Origin: Clostridia bacterium | Lineage (GTDB): Bacteria > Bacillota > Clostridia > Oscillospirales > UBA644 | Direction of reading: 5' to 3' | Assembly: GCA_014872655.1 (NCBI GenBank) | Contig: WHHJ01000005.1 | Span: forward strand, 1-52,936 | Length of the DNA: 52,936 nt | Shown: positions 25,473 through 33,196 of the stretch, one piece after another | Position numbering within the stretch: the stretch's first letter is position 1 | Layout of the letters: each line of letters opens with the position of its first letter | Made by a program: the position numbers and the translations under genes | The notes under the pieces: model-generated | Told to the model about the DNA's origin: nothing | The model's database searches: none | What the model saw: only the letters and a program-made list of their open reading frames with translations

Positions 25473-26259
25473 CTTCAAGGACGTTTTTGAATCAATCGTT
25501 AATAGCGTACCAGATAGGTCAAATTCAAGCGATTATATGCGGGACGGGATTTTATACTGCGGGAAGTGCAGAACGCCAAAACAGACCATCGTAGGCGACG
25601 AGAGCGAAAGGTATGTTTGCCCGATAATGTGTAAATGTGAAAGAGAGAAATACGAAAAGGGAAAACACGACCGTGAAGTTAAAGAACTGAGAGACTTTTG
25701 CTTCCGGTGGTTCCCGGAACTGATCGGCTGCACATTCGACAAAGACACGGAGAAAGGACAAGCTTCTGATGTGTGCAAGAAATACGTAGACATATTCGAT
25801 GAATCGGAAGGTTTGCTTTTATACGGAGACGTTGGAACCGGGAAAACATTCTATGCGGCGTGTATCTGCAATGCTCTTGTAGAAAAAGGAAAAGCGGTTT
25901 CTTTTGTAAGCCTTGAAAAACTGATCAACATGTCGCAGACAGAACGGAATTACATATCAAATGGGCTTGCAACCTGCGATGCGGTTGTCCTTGATGATCT
26001 TGGCGTTGAACGAGACACTGCATTCGGTGCGGAAGTTGTTTACAGTGTTGTGAATAGACTTTACGCGTCGCCGGCCAAGATGATTATAACGACAAACCTA
26101 AGCATGGACGATATGTCCAAGTGCCAAGACTTATCGAAGCAAAGAATATACGACAGAATCTTGCAGAGGTGTTACCCGGTCAAAATCGACGGCGAAAGCA
26201 AGCGGCTGAAAAAAGGGAGAGAAAATATAAGAAGAATGCGCAAACTGTTGGATGTATAA
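25465..26259 (+). CDS. DnaC/IstB-like ATPase, helicase loader
   Basis: 264 residues. It probably loads the host DnaB-type helicase at the phage origin. A zinc-binding cluster (CGKC, CPIMCKCE) lies near residues 26-60. Walker A GDVGTGKT is at about 121-128 and Walker B VVLDDLG near 175. A sensor region, IITTNLSMDD, and the arginine-rich C-terminus (RIYDRILQRC) are present. ATG 25465 is chosen, overlapping the initiator gene by 8 bases. There is no partner helicase gene in the prophage, so the host helicase is likely used. Confidence 0.88.
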   Translation: MSDFKDVFESIVNSVPDRSNSSDYMRDGILYCGKCRTPKQTIVGDESERYVCPIMCKCEREKYEKGKHDREVKELRDFCFRWFPELIGCTFDKDTEKGQASDVCKKYVDIFDESEGLLLYGDVGTGKTFYAACICNALVEKGKAVSFVSLEKLINMSQTERNYISNGLATCDAVVLDDLGVERDTAFGAEVVYSVVNRLYASPAKMIITTNLSMDDMSKCQDLSKQRIYDRILQRCYPVKIDGESKRLKKGRENIRRMRKLLDV

Positions 26260-26286
26260 TCACAATAAAATATGCGAGGGGAAAAT

Positions 26287-26622
26287 ATGGATTACAAAAA
26301 AGATATATATGAAGAAGACGACTGGAGAAAGCGTAATCGTTTTGAAGAAACATGGTATGATGTTAAAAAAAAGGCAGCGCAGATATATGATTTGTTGATT
26401 TTTCTTAGTTTTACTAACATAAAAGAAGAGTCTCATACGTTTATCGCAAATGTTCGTTGTGGAAGCGTGTTCGTAGATTGTGGCGGTGACGGAATTGTTA
26501 TCGAAAGTACAACGCGCAAAGATGGTATAGAAAAAGTAAAAAAGTGGACAGTAGATGCGATTGATGGAACAGCGATTCTTTTGAAAATTGGTATAGATTT
26601 ATCAAGTGTTGAAGCGCTGTAA
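26287..26622 (+). CDS. Hypothetical phage protein
   Basis: 111 residues with a charged N-terminus (YEEDDWRKRNRFEETWYD) and a beta-rich C-terminal half. I do not recognise it. ATG 26287 has GAGGGG upstream, better than ATG 26272. It sits between the DnaC-like gene and a tiny gene. Confidence 0.65.
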   Translation: MDYKKDIYEEDDWRKRNRFEETWYDVKKKAAQIYDLLIFLSFTNIKEESHTFIANVRCGSVFVDCGGDGIVIESTTRKDGIEKVKKWTVDAIDGTAILLKIGIDLSSVEAL

Positions 26623-26639
26623 ATGTTGGAGGACAAGCA

Positions 26640-26777
26640 ATGACGATTATGGACTTATACGAACAGAAAAGACGGAAATACAACGGGAAGATAAGCAAGG
26701 AAATGGTTGCGATTTTAATGCAGGAAGCCGTTGAAGAACTTGCCTATAGTGAATGGACGGTGAGCATGAATGAATAA
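26640..26777 (+). CDS. Tiny phage protein, 45 residues
   Basis: Reads MTIMDLYEQKRRKYNGKISK and so on to SEWTVSMNE. TTGGAGG lies 7 bases before the ATG, and its end overlaps the next start by 8 bases, which supports translation. It is charged and helical. Family unknown. Confidence 0.55.
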   Translation: MTIMDLYEQKRRKYNGKISKEMVAILMQEAVEELAYSEWTVSMNE

Positions 26778-27144
26778 GAAGAGCGGCGGCGGGAACACAA
26801 GCGCAACAGCCGTTGACCAGTTTGATTTGGATGGAAATTTTATAAAATCATGGGATTGCATTATGACGGCAGCAAGAGCTACAGGCGCATCTCCGGCATG
26901 TATCTCTCTTTGTTGCAGAGGTAAAAAGTACTATTCAGCCGGCGGATACAAATGGAAGTACGCCAAAAAGCAGAAAGAGTTCTTGTATTTGGCGGTAACC
27001 AATGATAAATACGAACTGCCAATCGCTGTGGCAGACAGCGCTTCTGAACTTGCTAAGATGCTTGGGCTGTCGGTTTATACGATTTACACAGGAATTTGCA
27101 GAGAGGCGAAAAACGTGAGAAAAATTGTGAAGGTTGAAGTTTAA
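26770..27144 (+). CDS. NUMOD1-like DNA-binding protein without a nuclease domain
   Basis: 124 residues. VDQFDLDGNFIKSWDCIMTA followed by SPACISLCCRGKKYYSAGGYKWKY matches the NUMOD1 module that usually accompanies homing endonucleases. The second half (SASELAKMLGLSVYTIYTGI) is another helix-turn-helix. No GIY-YIG or HNH catalytic domain is attached. It lies directly before the permuted methyltransferase and may be a remnant of a homing element or a regulator. Confidence 0.68.
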   Translation: MNKKSGGGNTSATAVDQFDLDGNFIKSWDCIMTAARATGASPACISLCCRGKKYYSAGGYKWKYAKKQKEFLYLAVTNDKYELPIAVADSASELAKMLGLSVYTIYTGICREAKNVRKIVKVEV

Positions 27145-28092
27145 ATGATTAAATTATTGATTGGTGGAAGTCCGTGCACTTATTGGAGCATTTGCCAGAA
27201 AAACAACCGTGAGACAGAGCCGAGCGGAATCGGTTGGGAGCTTTTCAAAAATTATTTGATTGCAAAAGATAAGTTTCAACCCGACTTTTTCCTTTATGAA
27301 AACAACAAGTCGGCCGCAGAAGCAATAAAGAGAAAGATCCGCGAAGAGTTGAAAGTTTGGGACGGGACGCTTTTTATGAAAGATACGGGCGCACGGTATA
27401 TCGAGATAAATTCCGCTCTTGTTTCCGCGCAGAACAGACAGCGTTTTTATGTCCATAACTGCGGCGAAGTTGAACAGCCTGCTGATAGACGTATTTTTAT
27501 GAATGACATTTTAGATGATAAAGATTTTTCCCCATATAACGGTGGAAAATTCATAAGGATAAAGGACGATTTAGAAAAAAATTATAATCAATCATGGCAA
27601 ATTGGCGTAACGGGTAAAAGCGGAGGTCAAGCCGTTCGTGTATATGATTTGAAAGGTAAAAGCGTTACTATAAAATCGCAGGCTGGTGGCGGAGGTGCAA
27701 AAACAGGTCTGTATTTAACAACTAACGGAGTTAAGGCTTTATCTGTTTCAGGGGCCGCTAAAATGCAAACAATGCCGTCTGATTATACGAAATGTGTTAA
27801 AGATAACATAGGAATATCTGCATTAGGTAACGGCTGGACGGCAGAGGTTATAATTCATATCCTCAATGGGGCATTGAAAGACGTTCCGCGCGATGAGGAA
27901 ATCGTTGTGTTGTCAATGTATGACGGGATCGGTACGGGGAGGTATTGCCTTGACAAAATGGGGTTCAAAAACGTAGAATATCACGCATTTGAGATTGATA
28001 AATACGCAATAAAAGTAGCGATGAGCAATTACCCGGATATTATTCAACATGGCGATGCTTATCAAGTCAGAAGAAATAATTTTAAAATGTAA
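27145..28092 (+). CDS. Circularly permuted C5 cytosine DNA methyltransferase
   Basis: Transfers a methyl group from S-adenosylmethionine to cytosine C5. It has 315 residues. The motif order is rotated. The protein begins at motif IV (GGSPC, catalytic Cys11), then motif VI (YENN, Glu52), motif VIII (QNRQR, 96-100), a target-recognition stretch (about 115-225) and motif X (ALGNGW). Only then comes motif I (LSMYDGIGTG, about 256-265), II (FEID, Glu283) and III (GDA, 303-305). The split falls exactly between III and IV, so the fold can close. No restriction partner lies nearby, so it probably protects phage DNA or marks it for regulation. All motifs seem intact. Confidence 0.85.
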   Translation: MIKLLIGGSPCTYWSICQKNNRETEPSGIGWELFKNYLIAKDKFQPDFFLYENNKSAAEAIKRKIREELKVWDGTLFMKDTGARYIEINSALVSAQNRQRFYVHNCGEVEQPADRRIFMNDILDDKDFSPYNGGKFIRIKDDLEKNYNQSWQIGVTGKSGGQAVRVYDLKGKSVTIKSQAGGGGAKTGLYLTTNGVKALSVSGAAKMQTMPSDYTKCVKDNIGISALGNGWTAEVIIHILNGALKDVPRDEEIVVLSMYDGIGTGRYCLDKMGFKNVEYHAFEIDKYAIKVAMSNYPDIIQHGDAYQVRRNNFKM

Positions 28093-28118
28093 AAAACGCC
28101 GCAAGGCTTGTACATCCA

Positions 28119-28143
28119 CGCCCGTGAGTGAGTGGCACGGGCG
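28119..28143 (+). promoter_or_regulatory. GC-rich hairpin before the MT-A70 gene
   Basis: CGCCCGTG pairs with CACGGGCG (28119-28126 with 28136-28143) around a 9-base loop. It is followed at once by purine-rich GGGAGGATGGAGGAGG and the start codon. No T-run follows, so it is not a terminator; it may tune translation of the methyltransferase. Confidence 0.5.
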
Positions 28144-28166
28144 GGAGGATGGAGGAGGAAGTAAAT

Positions 28167-28715
28167 ATGTATGTGGATATATTTACCACAAAAAATAAAT
28201 ACAAAACTATTTACGCAGATCCGCCTTGGATGGAAAGAGGTGGCGGGAAAATAAAGCGTGGTGCAGACAAGCACTACTCGCTAATGTCCGTTGAAGAAAT
28301 ATCAAAATTACCAGTGAAAAATTTAATACATGAAGACGGTTGTCATTTATATTTGTGGGTTACAAACAACTTTTTAGAAGACGCATTTTATGTTATAAAA
28401 AAATGGAGTTTTGAGTGTGTAACAACGATCACGTGGATGAAAGATAAGATAGGTCTTGGACAGTACTACAGAGGTTTAACAGAGCATTGTCTTTTTTGCG
28501 CAACAAAAAAAAGACTACCGTATAAGTTTAATGAGAACGGGAAAAGAATGCAGGGGGTTACTGGATTTTTATCTACTAAAAGTATACATAGCAAAAAGCC
28601 AGAGGAGATGGCAAAAATGATAGAAAAAGTAAGTTATTCTCCAAGGATTGAACTTTTTGCAACAGACAAAAGAGAGAACTGGGATTGTTTTGGATTTGAT
28701 GTTGAAAGGGTGTAA
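28167..28715 (+). CDS. MT-A70 family N6-adenine DNA methyltransferase
   Basis: 182 residues. DPPW (residues 18-21) with the following HYSLMSVEEISKLPV, LYLWVTNNFLEDA and a C-terminal SYSPRIELFA are standard for phage MT-A70 adenine methyltransferases. ATG 28167 is taken, since AGGAGG directly precedes it. Together with the C5 enzyme upstream the prophage can modify both adenine and cytosine, most simply as protection against host restriction such as the type I system at 50455. Confidence 0.9.
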   Translation: MYVDIFTTKNKYKTIYADPPWMERGGGKIKRGADKHYSLMSVEEISKLPVKNLIHEDGCHLYLWVTNNFLEDAFYVIKKWSFECVTTITWMKDKIGLGQYYRGLTEHCLFCATKKRLPYKFNENGKRMQGVTGFLSTKSIHSKKPEEMAKMIEKVSYSPRIELFATDKRENWDCFGFDVERV

Positions 28716-28718
28716 AAA

Positions 28719-28976
28719 ATGTATAGAAAGAGTTGTTTGCATTGCGGGAAAGAGTTTCGTCCGCTTATCGGCACGCAGATGTATTGTTGCCGGTCTTGCT
28801 GCGCACTTGCAAAGAAAAAGCGGGCTGAAATATATAACCGAAAAAAAAGAGAAGAAAGAGCTGCACGGAAGAATCGCACGCTTGACGACACGCTAAAGGA
28901 ATTGGACAAGTATAATGCAGAGCACGGGACAATCTTGTCTTATGGACAATATGTAGTAATGAGGGATTTCGGATGA
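28719..28976 (+). CDS. Small zinc-finger phage protein
   Basis: 85 residues. CLHCGKEFRP and YCCRSCC form a zinc finger at about residues 6-28. A highly basic helix (AKKKRAEIYNRKKREERAARKN) and a short C-terminal helix follow. It probably binds nucleic acid. Coupled by ATGA to rusA. Confidence 0.75.
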   Translation: MYRKSCLHCGKEFRPLIGTQMYCCRSCCALAKKKRAEIYNRKKREERAARKNRTLDDTLKELDKYNAEHGTILSYGQYVVMRDFG

Positions 28977-29368
28977 TTGCAAGATATATCTTTGATTACA
29001 AGTACCCCACTTTAAATGAGTACATAAACAAATGCCGGACGCATTGGGCTTCCGGTGCAAAGATAAAAGAGGAAAGTGACTATGCTACGGTTATGCTTTT
29101 AAGGTTGCAAAAGGCAAAGCCGATTGAAGAATACCCTGTCGATCTTGTCGTCAAATGGCATTGCAAGGACAAACGCAAAGATGTTGACAACATACATAGT
29201 AGTATCAAGTTCATTTTGGACGGTATGCAGAAAGCCGGAATCATTAAAGGAGACGGTCGCAAATATATTTCACAGATATATCAGCATATCGTTGATGACG
29301 GCATGGAGTATGCAGAGGTTTTTGCCTATAGAAACGGAGAGGTAAATATTAAAGTATTGGAGGCGTAA
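28973..29368 (+). CDS. rusA: RusA-like Holliday junction resolvase
   Basis: 131 residues. The dimeric resolvase core shows LNEYINKCRTHW, then KDVDNIHSSIKFILDGMQKAG with the catalytic aspartates and a downstream acidic patch. It cuts four-way junctions before packaging, completing the set with Rad52-like, NinB-like and SSB proteins. Confidence 0.88.
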   Translation: MIARYIFDYKYPTLNEYINKCRTHWASGAKIKEESDYATVMLLRLQKAKPIEEYPVDLVVKWHCKDKRKDVDNIHSSIKFILDGMQKAGIIKGDGRKYISQIYQHIVDDGMEYAEVFAYRNGEVNIKVLEA

Positions 29369-29370
29369 AA

Positions 29371-29685
29371 GTGACTTGTAAAGATTGTATTCATTACGAT
29401 ATATGTTATGAATTAACCTTTCATGAACCAAATGGAGAAATTGTTGGAAGAGAAACGTGCGAACATTATAAGAACAAAAGGACGATTATTGAAACCCCTT
29501 GCAGGTGTGAAGATTGCCCTTATTCTACGCCTTTAGACGCTCACTGCGAATTAGACAGAACACTATATTTACACTGCAATTTATGGCGAGGAGAAGAAAT
29601 AAACAATGTTTGGCACAAGTATAAGAAATACTACAAAGATTATTCCATTGTTAAAAAAGATGGATATTGTGACAGCGCTGAATGA
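29371..29685 (+). CDS. Cysteine-rich phage protein
   Basis: 104 residues with at least ten Cys (CKDCIHYDIC, CEHY, CRCEDCPYS, HCELD, LHCNLW), arranged as two probable zinc-binding clusters. This layout is frequent in Clostridia phage early regions, but the function is unknown. GTG start at 29371 with TTGGAGG upstream. Confidence 0.72.
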   Translation: MTCKDCIHYDICYELTFHEPNGEIVGRETCEHYKNKRTIIETPCRCEDCPYSTPLDAHCELDRTLYLHCNLWRGEEINNVWHKYKKYYKDYSIVKKDGYCDSAE

Positions 29686-29708
29686 AAATTAAGTGGAGGC
29701 AAAGAAAA

Positions 29709-29891
29709 ATGAGAGAAGATTGGCAGTATATACCTGTTTTCAAAAAAATTCCTGAAGACTGGGTTGTTGTTGATGGAGCGGTTACAGTACCAAAAGGATA
29801 TATTTTAATTTGCAACAATAAAAGCAGATTCAGCGGACAAAGAAAAATTGCTTTACTTGAGGTGAAACATGAGAAAGACAGTGGTTTTTGA
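29709..29891 (+). CDS. Hypothetical phage protein
   Basis: 60 residues, beta-rich (WVVVDGAVTVPKGYILICNN). GTGGAGG fits ATG 29709; an upstream ATG at 29682, coupled to the previous stop, would add 9 residues. Family unknown. Its end overlaps the next gene by 23 bases. Confidence 0.6.
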   Translation: MREDWQYIPVFKKIPEDWVVVDGAVTVPKGYILICNNKSRFSGQRKIALLEVKHEKDSGF

Positions 29892-30270
29892 TTTTGACGG
29901 AGTTATACATAAGGGATACAAAGGATATAAAGACGGCAGTATTTATGGTGAAATTGACGATAATTTATTGGACTTTATAAAAGATTTAATGAATGATTTT
30001 TATATTGTTGTTTCAAGCAACCGAGATGCGGATCAGATCGTTGATTTTCTTAACGGATATCAGAACAAAATATTGTTTAAAAGATTTGATAAAGATAAAA
30101 ACAATCTTTACTGGAAAGACAAAAACGTGGTAGGCGTTACAAACCAAAAAGCAATTGGAATATTGTATATTGATGACCGTGGATATAGATACAACAGCAA
30201 AAAATCTTCAAAGTGTATAGATGAAATTAAAAATATGCTTTGTATCAATAGAGGTAGAAATAATGAGTAA
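29869..30270 (+). CDS. HAD-like hydrolase
   Basis: 133 residues. FDFDGVIHKG supplies the nucleophile and acid/base aspartates, VVSSNRDADQ is motif II, and LYIDDRGY holds the final acidic motif. Only a minimal cap is present. Likely a small phosphatase acting on a nucleotide or DNA end, as in other phage HAD proteins; the substrate is not readable. Confidence 0.8.
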   Translation: MRKTVVFDFDGVIHKGYKGYKDGSIYGEIDDNLLDFIKDLMNDFYIVVSSNRDADQIVDFLNGYQNKILFKRFDKDKNNLYWKDKNVVGVTNQKAIGILYIDDRGYRYNSKKSSKCIDEIKNMLCINRGRNNE

Positions 30271-30505
30271 GATCGTTATATCTGGACGAAGGATAAGAGA
30301 GTTGAGAGAGCATTGTGGTTTTTCACGCGAAAACGTTGCAAAATTTCTTGGCGTAGATGTTGGGTTTCTTAAAGATGTCGAAGAAAACAAGAAATCTATA
30401 TCAGCGCATATGCTCGAAAAACTTGCTCCGCTTTTTGGCGTAAGAGTTCAGGCCTTTTTTGACGGAAGTAAAGAAAAGCCGTTAATAGAGCCTTTTTTTA
30501 GGTGA
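30263..30505 (+). CDS. XRE-type HTH protein
   Basis: 80 residues with a helix-turn-helix (SRENVAKFLGVDVGFLKDVEE) and FGVRVQAFF, typical of XRE regulators and antitoxins. ATG 30263 has AGAGGT upstream. It is followed 5 bases later by a HicB-like/HTH protein. No toxin is visible next to either. Confidence 0.8.
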   Translation: MSKIVISGRRIRELREHCGFSRENVAKFLGVDVGFLKDVEENKKSISAHMLEKLAPLFGVRVQAFFDGSKEKPLIEPFFR

Positions 30506-30510
30506 TAAAC

Positions 30511-30957
30511 ATGATATTGAAATATAAGAATTATATCACAAATATTGAATACAGCGAAGAGGATAATGTTTTTTATGGAAAGATAGATGGAATATCTGAT
30601 CTTGTAAATTTTGAAAATGAGGATTTGGATAGAATAGAACAAGAATTTCACGATGCTGTGGATGATTATTTGTCTTTTTGCAATTATTTAAAAAGTCGTA
30701 GTTATATTGCAGTTCCACCGGGAGAAACGATAAAAGAGCAACTCGAACTCCACGGAATGAACATTGTGGAATTTGCGGAAAGGATTGGGCTTTCAGAAAA
30801 ACAGGCAAGATTGCTTATACGTGGGGAAATGAATCTAGCAAACGATATTGCGCACAGGTTAGAAACAGTATTTGGTATTTCATCAATGTTTTGGAAAAAT
30901 TTAGAATCGATTTACAGGGAGAATATAGAAAAGGTTAAAAAGGAGGAACAATATTGA
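30511..30957 (+). CDS. HicB-like plus HigA-like HTH antitoxin-type protein
   Basis: 148 residues. The N-terminus is a HicB-like fold (YKNYITNIEYSEEDNVFYGKI, cut at domain limits, then FHDAVDDYLSFC). The C-terminus is a HigA-type HTH (PPGETIKEQLELHGM, then FAERIGLSEKQARLLIRGE). HicB with a C-terminal XRE domain is a known antitoxin plan, but no HicA toxin is adjacent. It could be an orphan antitoxin that neutralizes host toxins, or simply a regulator. GTG 30502 is a less likely alternative start. Confidence 0.75.
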   Translation: MILKYKNYITNIEYSEEDNVFYGKIDGISDLVNFENEDLDRIEQEFHDAVDDYLSFCNYLKSRSYIAVPPGETIKEQLELHGMNIVEFAERIGLSEKQARLLIRGEMNLANDIAHRLETVFGISSMFWKNLESIYRENIEKVKKEEQY

Positions 30958-31349
30958 CATCAAAGGAACTCTCTCAAATTTATTATCTAAGAAAAGAAAT
31001 TAGATATCTTGAAGACACGCTAAATGAGTTAAGAGCAAAAGCGGAAAAAATAACGACGTCTTTTTCTGCTGTGCGCGGGGGCAGTTCGTACGGTGACAAG
31101 ATTGCCGCTCTTGTAGTTAAAATGGACGAGCTTGAACAAAAGATATATTCAAAGAAAACGGATTGTGTTCTGGAACAATTAAAAATCGAAAGATATTTGG
31201 ACGAAATAGACAACAGTTTCATCCGGCAGATTTTTAGATACCGGCATATAAATTGCTTTACTTGGAATAAAATCGCCTTTATTGTTGGGGGAGGCAATAC
31301 AGCAGATAGTCTTAGAATGATACATGACCGTTACATAAAAACACATTAA
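30954..31349 (+). CDS. Late transcription regulator-like protein (DUF1492/ArpU type)
   Basis: 131 residues. An N-terminal coiled coil (about 1-65) is followed by a sigma-region-4-like helix-turn-helix (FIRQIFRYRHINCFTWNKIA, then GGNTADSLRMIHDRY). Proteins of this type stand just before the packaging genes in many Gram-positive phages and switch on late transcription. Start is TTG 30954, with AGGAGG seven bases upstream. The candidate late promoter begins 10 bases after its stop. Confidence 0.78.
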   Translation: MTSKELSQIYYLRKEIRYLEDTLNELRAKAEKITTSFSAVRGGSSYGDKIAALVVKMDELEQKIYSKKTDCVLEQLKIERYLDEIDNSFIRQIFRYRHINCFTWNKIAFIVGGGNTADSLRMIHDRYIKTH

Positions 31350-31358
31350 AGGACAAGT

Positions 31359-31438
31359 TGTTCGTTTTGTTCGGTTTAGATGTGTTATAATAGTATCATG
31401 AAAAAATATATAACCCTGCTTGAGTGGCGGGGTTATAT
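31359..31438 (+). promoter_or_regulatory. Candidate activated late promoter and leader hairpin
   Basis: TATAAT (31386-31391) with extended -10 TG but no -35 box. Where the -35 should be there are two tandem 9-mers, TGTTCGTTT and TGTTCGGTT (31359-31367, 31368-31376), likely binding sites for the activator encoded upstream. A 12-bp stem (31408-31419 with 31427-31438, one G-U) lies in the leader before the first late gene. Confidence 0.6.
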
Positions 31439-31454
31439 TTATTTAGAGGTCAAT

Positions 31455-31640
31455 ATGGACACAAGGGTTCTATGCAAGAAATGTAAGAGCGCTTACGAGG
31501 ATGCGGGATATACCGTTTTGTGCATTCGTTCCCAGGATGTATATCAATTTTGTGATATATGTGGAAGGCAGGGGCTTGAATATAAGGTGAAGTTAAATGG
31601 GACAGAAAAGAACAGGGCACGAAAACCTGATACCACTTAA
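31455..31640 (+). CDS. Small zinc-ribbon protein
   Basis: 61 residues with CKKC and CDIC spaced as one zinc ribbon, a common short phage or plasmid protein type. ATG 31455 has AGAGGT before it; longer in-frame forms from 31398 would run through the leader hairpin. It overlaps the terminase small subunit gene by 44 bases. Function unknown. Confidence 0.7.
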   Translation: MDTRVLCKKCKSAYEDAGYTVLCIRSQDVYQFCDICGRQGLEYKVKLNGTEKNRARKPDTT

Positions 31641-31977
31641 TAGACGATCAAAGGAAGAGCAAAGGGTGGTACAAGCGGCGGGCGGAAGGAAAAGCGGAGA
31701 GGTAAGACGGCGTAAAAAGCAGTTGAGAGAAACACTAACAAAAATGCTTTCTGCAAAGATAAATCCGGAAGTAGAGCTGCAAATTGATGCGCTTTTAAAA
31801 TCGCCGCTAAAAAATAAAACTGTTCAGGACGCGGTTGTTGCGGGCTTGATTGCTCGCGCTATTTCACGTGGGGACCCACAAGCATTTATGGCAATACGTG
31901 AAGCAGTAGGGGAAACCAATGAGGACCAACAAAGTGATAGCGGGGTGCAAATAATAGATGACATTCCGATTGAGTGA
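31597..31977 (+). CDS. Putative terminase small subunit
   Basis: 126 residues, basic helical N-terminus (AAGGRKSGEVRRRKKQLRET) followed by two amphipathic helices and an acidic tail. It stands directly before the large terminase with a 20-base overlap. The position and the charge pattern fit the DNA-recognising small subunit; no classical HTH is obvious. Confidence 0.65.
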   Translation: MGQKRTGHENLIPLNRRSKEEQRVVQAAGGRKSGEVRRRKKQLRETLTKMLSAKINPEVELQIDALLKSPLKNKTVQDAVVAGLIARAISRGDPQAFMAIREAVGETNEDQQSDSGVQIIDDIPIE

Positions 31978-33196
31978 TATTATTTCGCCCGCGTTTTATA
32001 AAACTCATCACTATATAAAAAGCGATAGGTACAATGAGTATGTGGAGTATGGCGGGCGTGGGTCTGCTAAGTCTTCCTTTTTTGGCATAGAAGTGCTGCT
32101 GCTTATTCTTAGAAACCCGGAGATACATGCTCTTGTGATGCGCCGGTACGCTAATACAATGCGTTCTACAGTGTATGCGCAAATAGTATGGGCTATAGGA
32201 GAGCTCGGCTTATATGGCGCGTTTAAATGCACCGTATCACCTATGGAGATAACACGGACAAGCACAGGACAAAAGATTTTGTTTTTTGGAGCAGATGACC
32301 CTGGTAAATTGAAGTCGTTAAAGTTTCAGTTTGGCTATGCTGGCATCTTATGGCTAGAGGAGCTAGATCAGTTTGACGGTCCTGCGGCCGTAAGAAATAT
32401 AGAGCAGTCTGTTCTTCGTGGTGGAGAAAAAGCGTATCTGTTTAAAAGCTTTAACCCACCAATAACAAGAGACAACTGGGCCAACCAATATGTATTAGAG
32501 GATAAGCCAGGCATGTACGCGCATCGTTCGACTTATCTTACAACGCCGCAAGAATGGCTCGGGCCCAAGTTTATAGCCGACGCGGAATACCTAAAAGAGC
32601 AAAACCCGAAGGCATACGAGCATGAGTACCTAGGTATCGCGGTTGGAACAGGCGGTTCAGTGTTTGAAAATATAAAGGCTGAATCTCTTACTGATGAACA
32701 GTGCATTGAATTTGACCGCCCATTACACGGAGTTGACTGGGGTTATTATCCAGACCCGTTTGCCTACAATAGGTGTTACTATGATCACGCAAGGCGGGTC
32801 TTATACGTGTATGACGAGCTTACAGCGTATAAAGCTGGAAACGCAGATACTGCGAGAATGTTAAGAGAAGAAAAAGGCTTGACAGAAGATGACTTTATAC
32901 TGGCAGATAGCGCAGAGCCTAAATCTATTGGCGACTATAAAGATTATGGGTTTTTTATTCGCGGAGTTAAAAAGGGCAAAGACAGCGTTGACTATAGCTT
33001 TAAGTGGTTGCAAAGTTTGTCTGCCATAATCATAGACAAGCAACGATGCCCGGATACCTACAAGGAGTTCATCGAGTATGAGTACGAGCGGGACAAAGAC
33101 AATAACATATTGAGCAGATACCCGGATAAAAACAATCACCACATTGACGCGGTTAGGTACGCGACAAACCAAATATGGAGGATCAAAGGGCAGTGA
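31958..33196 (+). CDS. terL: Terminase large subunit
   Basis: 412 residues. Packages phage DNA into the prohead. ATPase: GGRGSAKS Walker A near residue 33, LWLEELDQ Walker B near 130. Nuclease: GVDWGYYPD (about 258), LADSAEPKS and HHIDAVRYA give the metal-binding aspartates. This is the PBSX/SPP1 type of large terminase. It overlaps the portal gene by 22 bases if ATG 33175 is used. Confidence 0.95.
   Translation: MTFRLSDIISPAFYKTHHYIKSDRYNEYVEYGGRGSAKSSFFGIEVLLLILRNPEIHALVMRRYANTMRSTVYAQIVWAIGELGLYGAFKCTVSPMEITRTSTGQKILFFGADDPGKLKSLKFQFGYAGILWLEELDQFDGPAAVRNIEQSVLRGGEKAYLFKSFNPPITRDNWANQYVLEDKPGMYAHRSTYLTTPQEWLGPKFIADAEYLKEQNPKAYEHEYLGIAVGTGGSVFENIKAESLTDEQCIEFDRPLHGVDWGYYPDPFAYNRCYYDHARRVLYVYDELTAYKAGNADTARMLREEKGLTEDDFILADSAEPKSIGDYKDYGFFIRGVKKGKDSVDYSFKWLQSLSAIIIDKQRCPDTYKEFIEYEYERDKDNNILSRYPDKNNHHIDAVRYATNQIWRIKGQ

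Noticed and set aside
28133..28166. N-terminal extension of the MT-A70 protein from 28128
   Set aside because: It would run through the GC-rich hairpin and the ribosome site; ATG 28167 is the properly placed start.
30502..30957. A complete HicAB or HigBA toxin-antitoxin system
   Set aside because: Both neighbouring genes were read through; neither encodes a HicA-, HigB- or RelE-like toxin.
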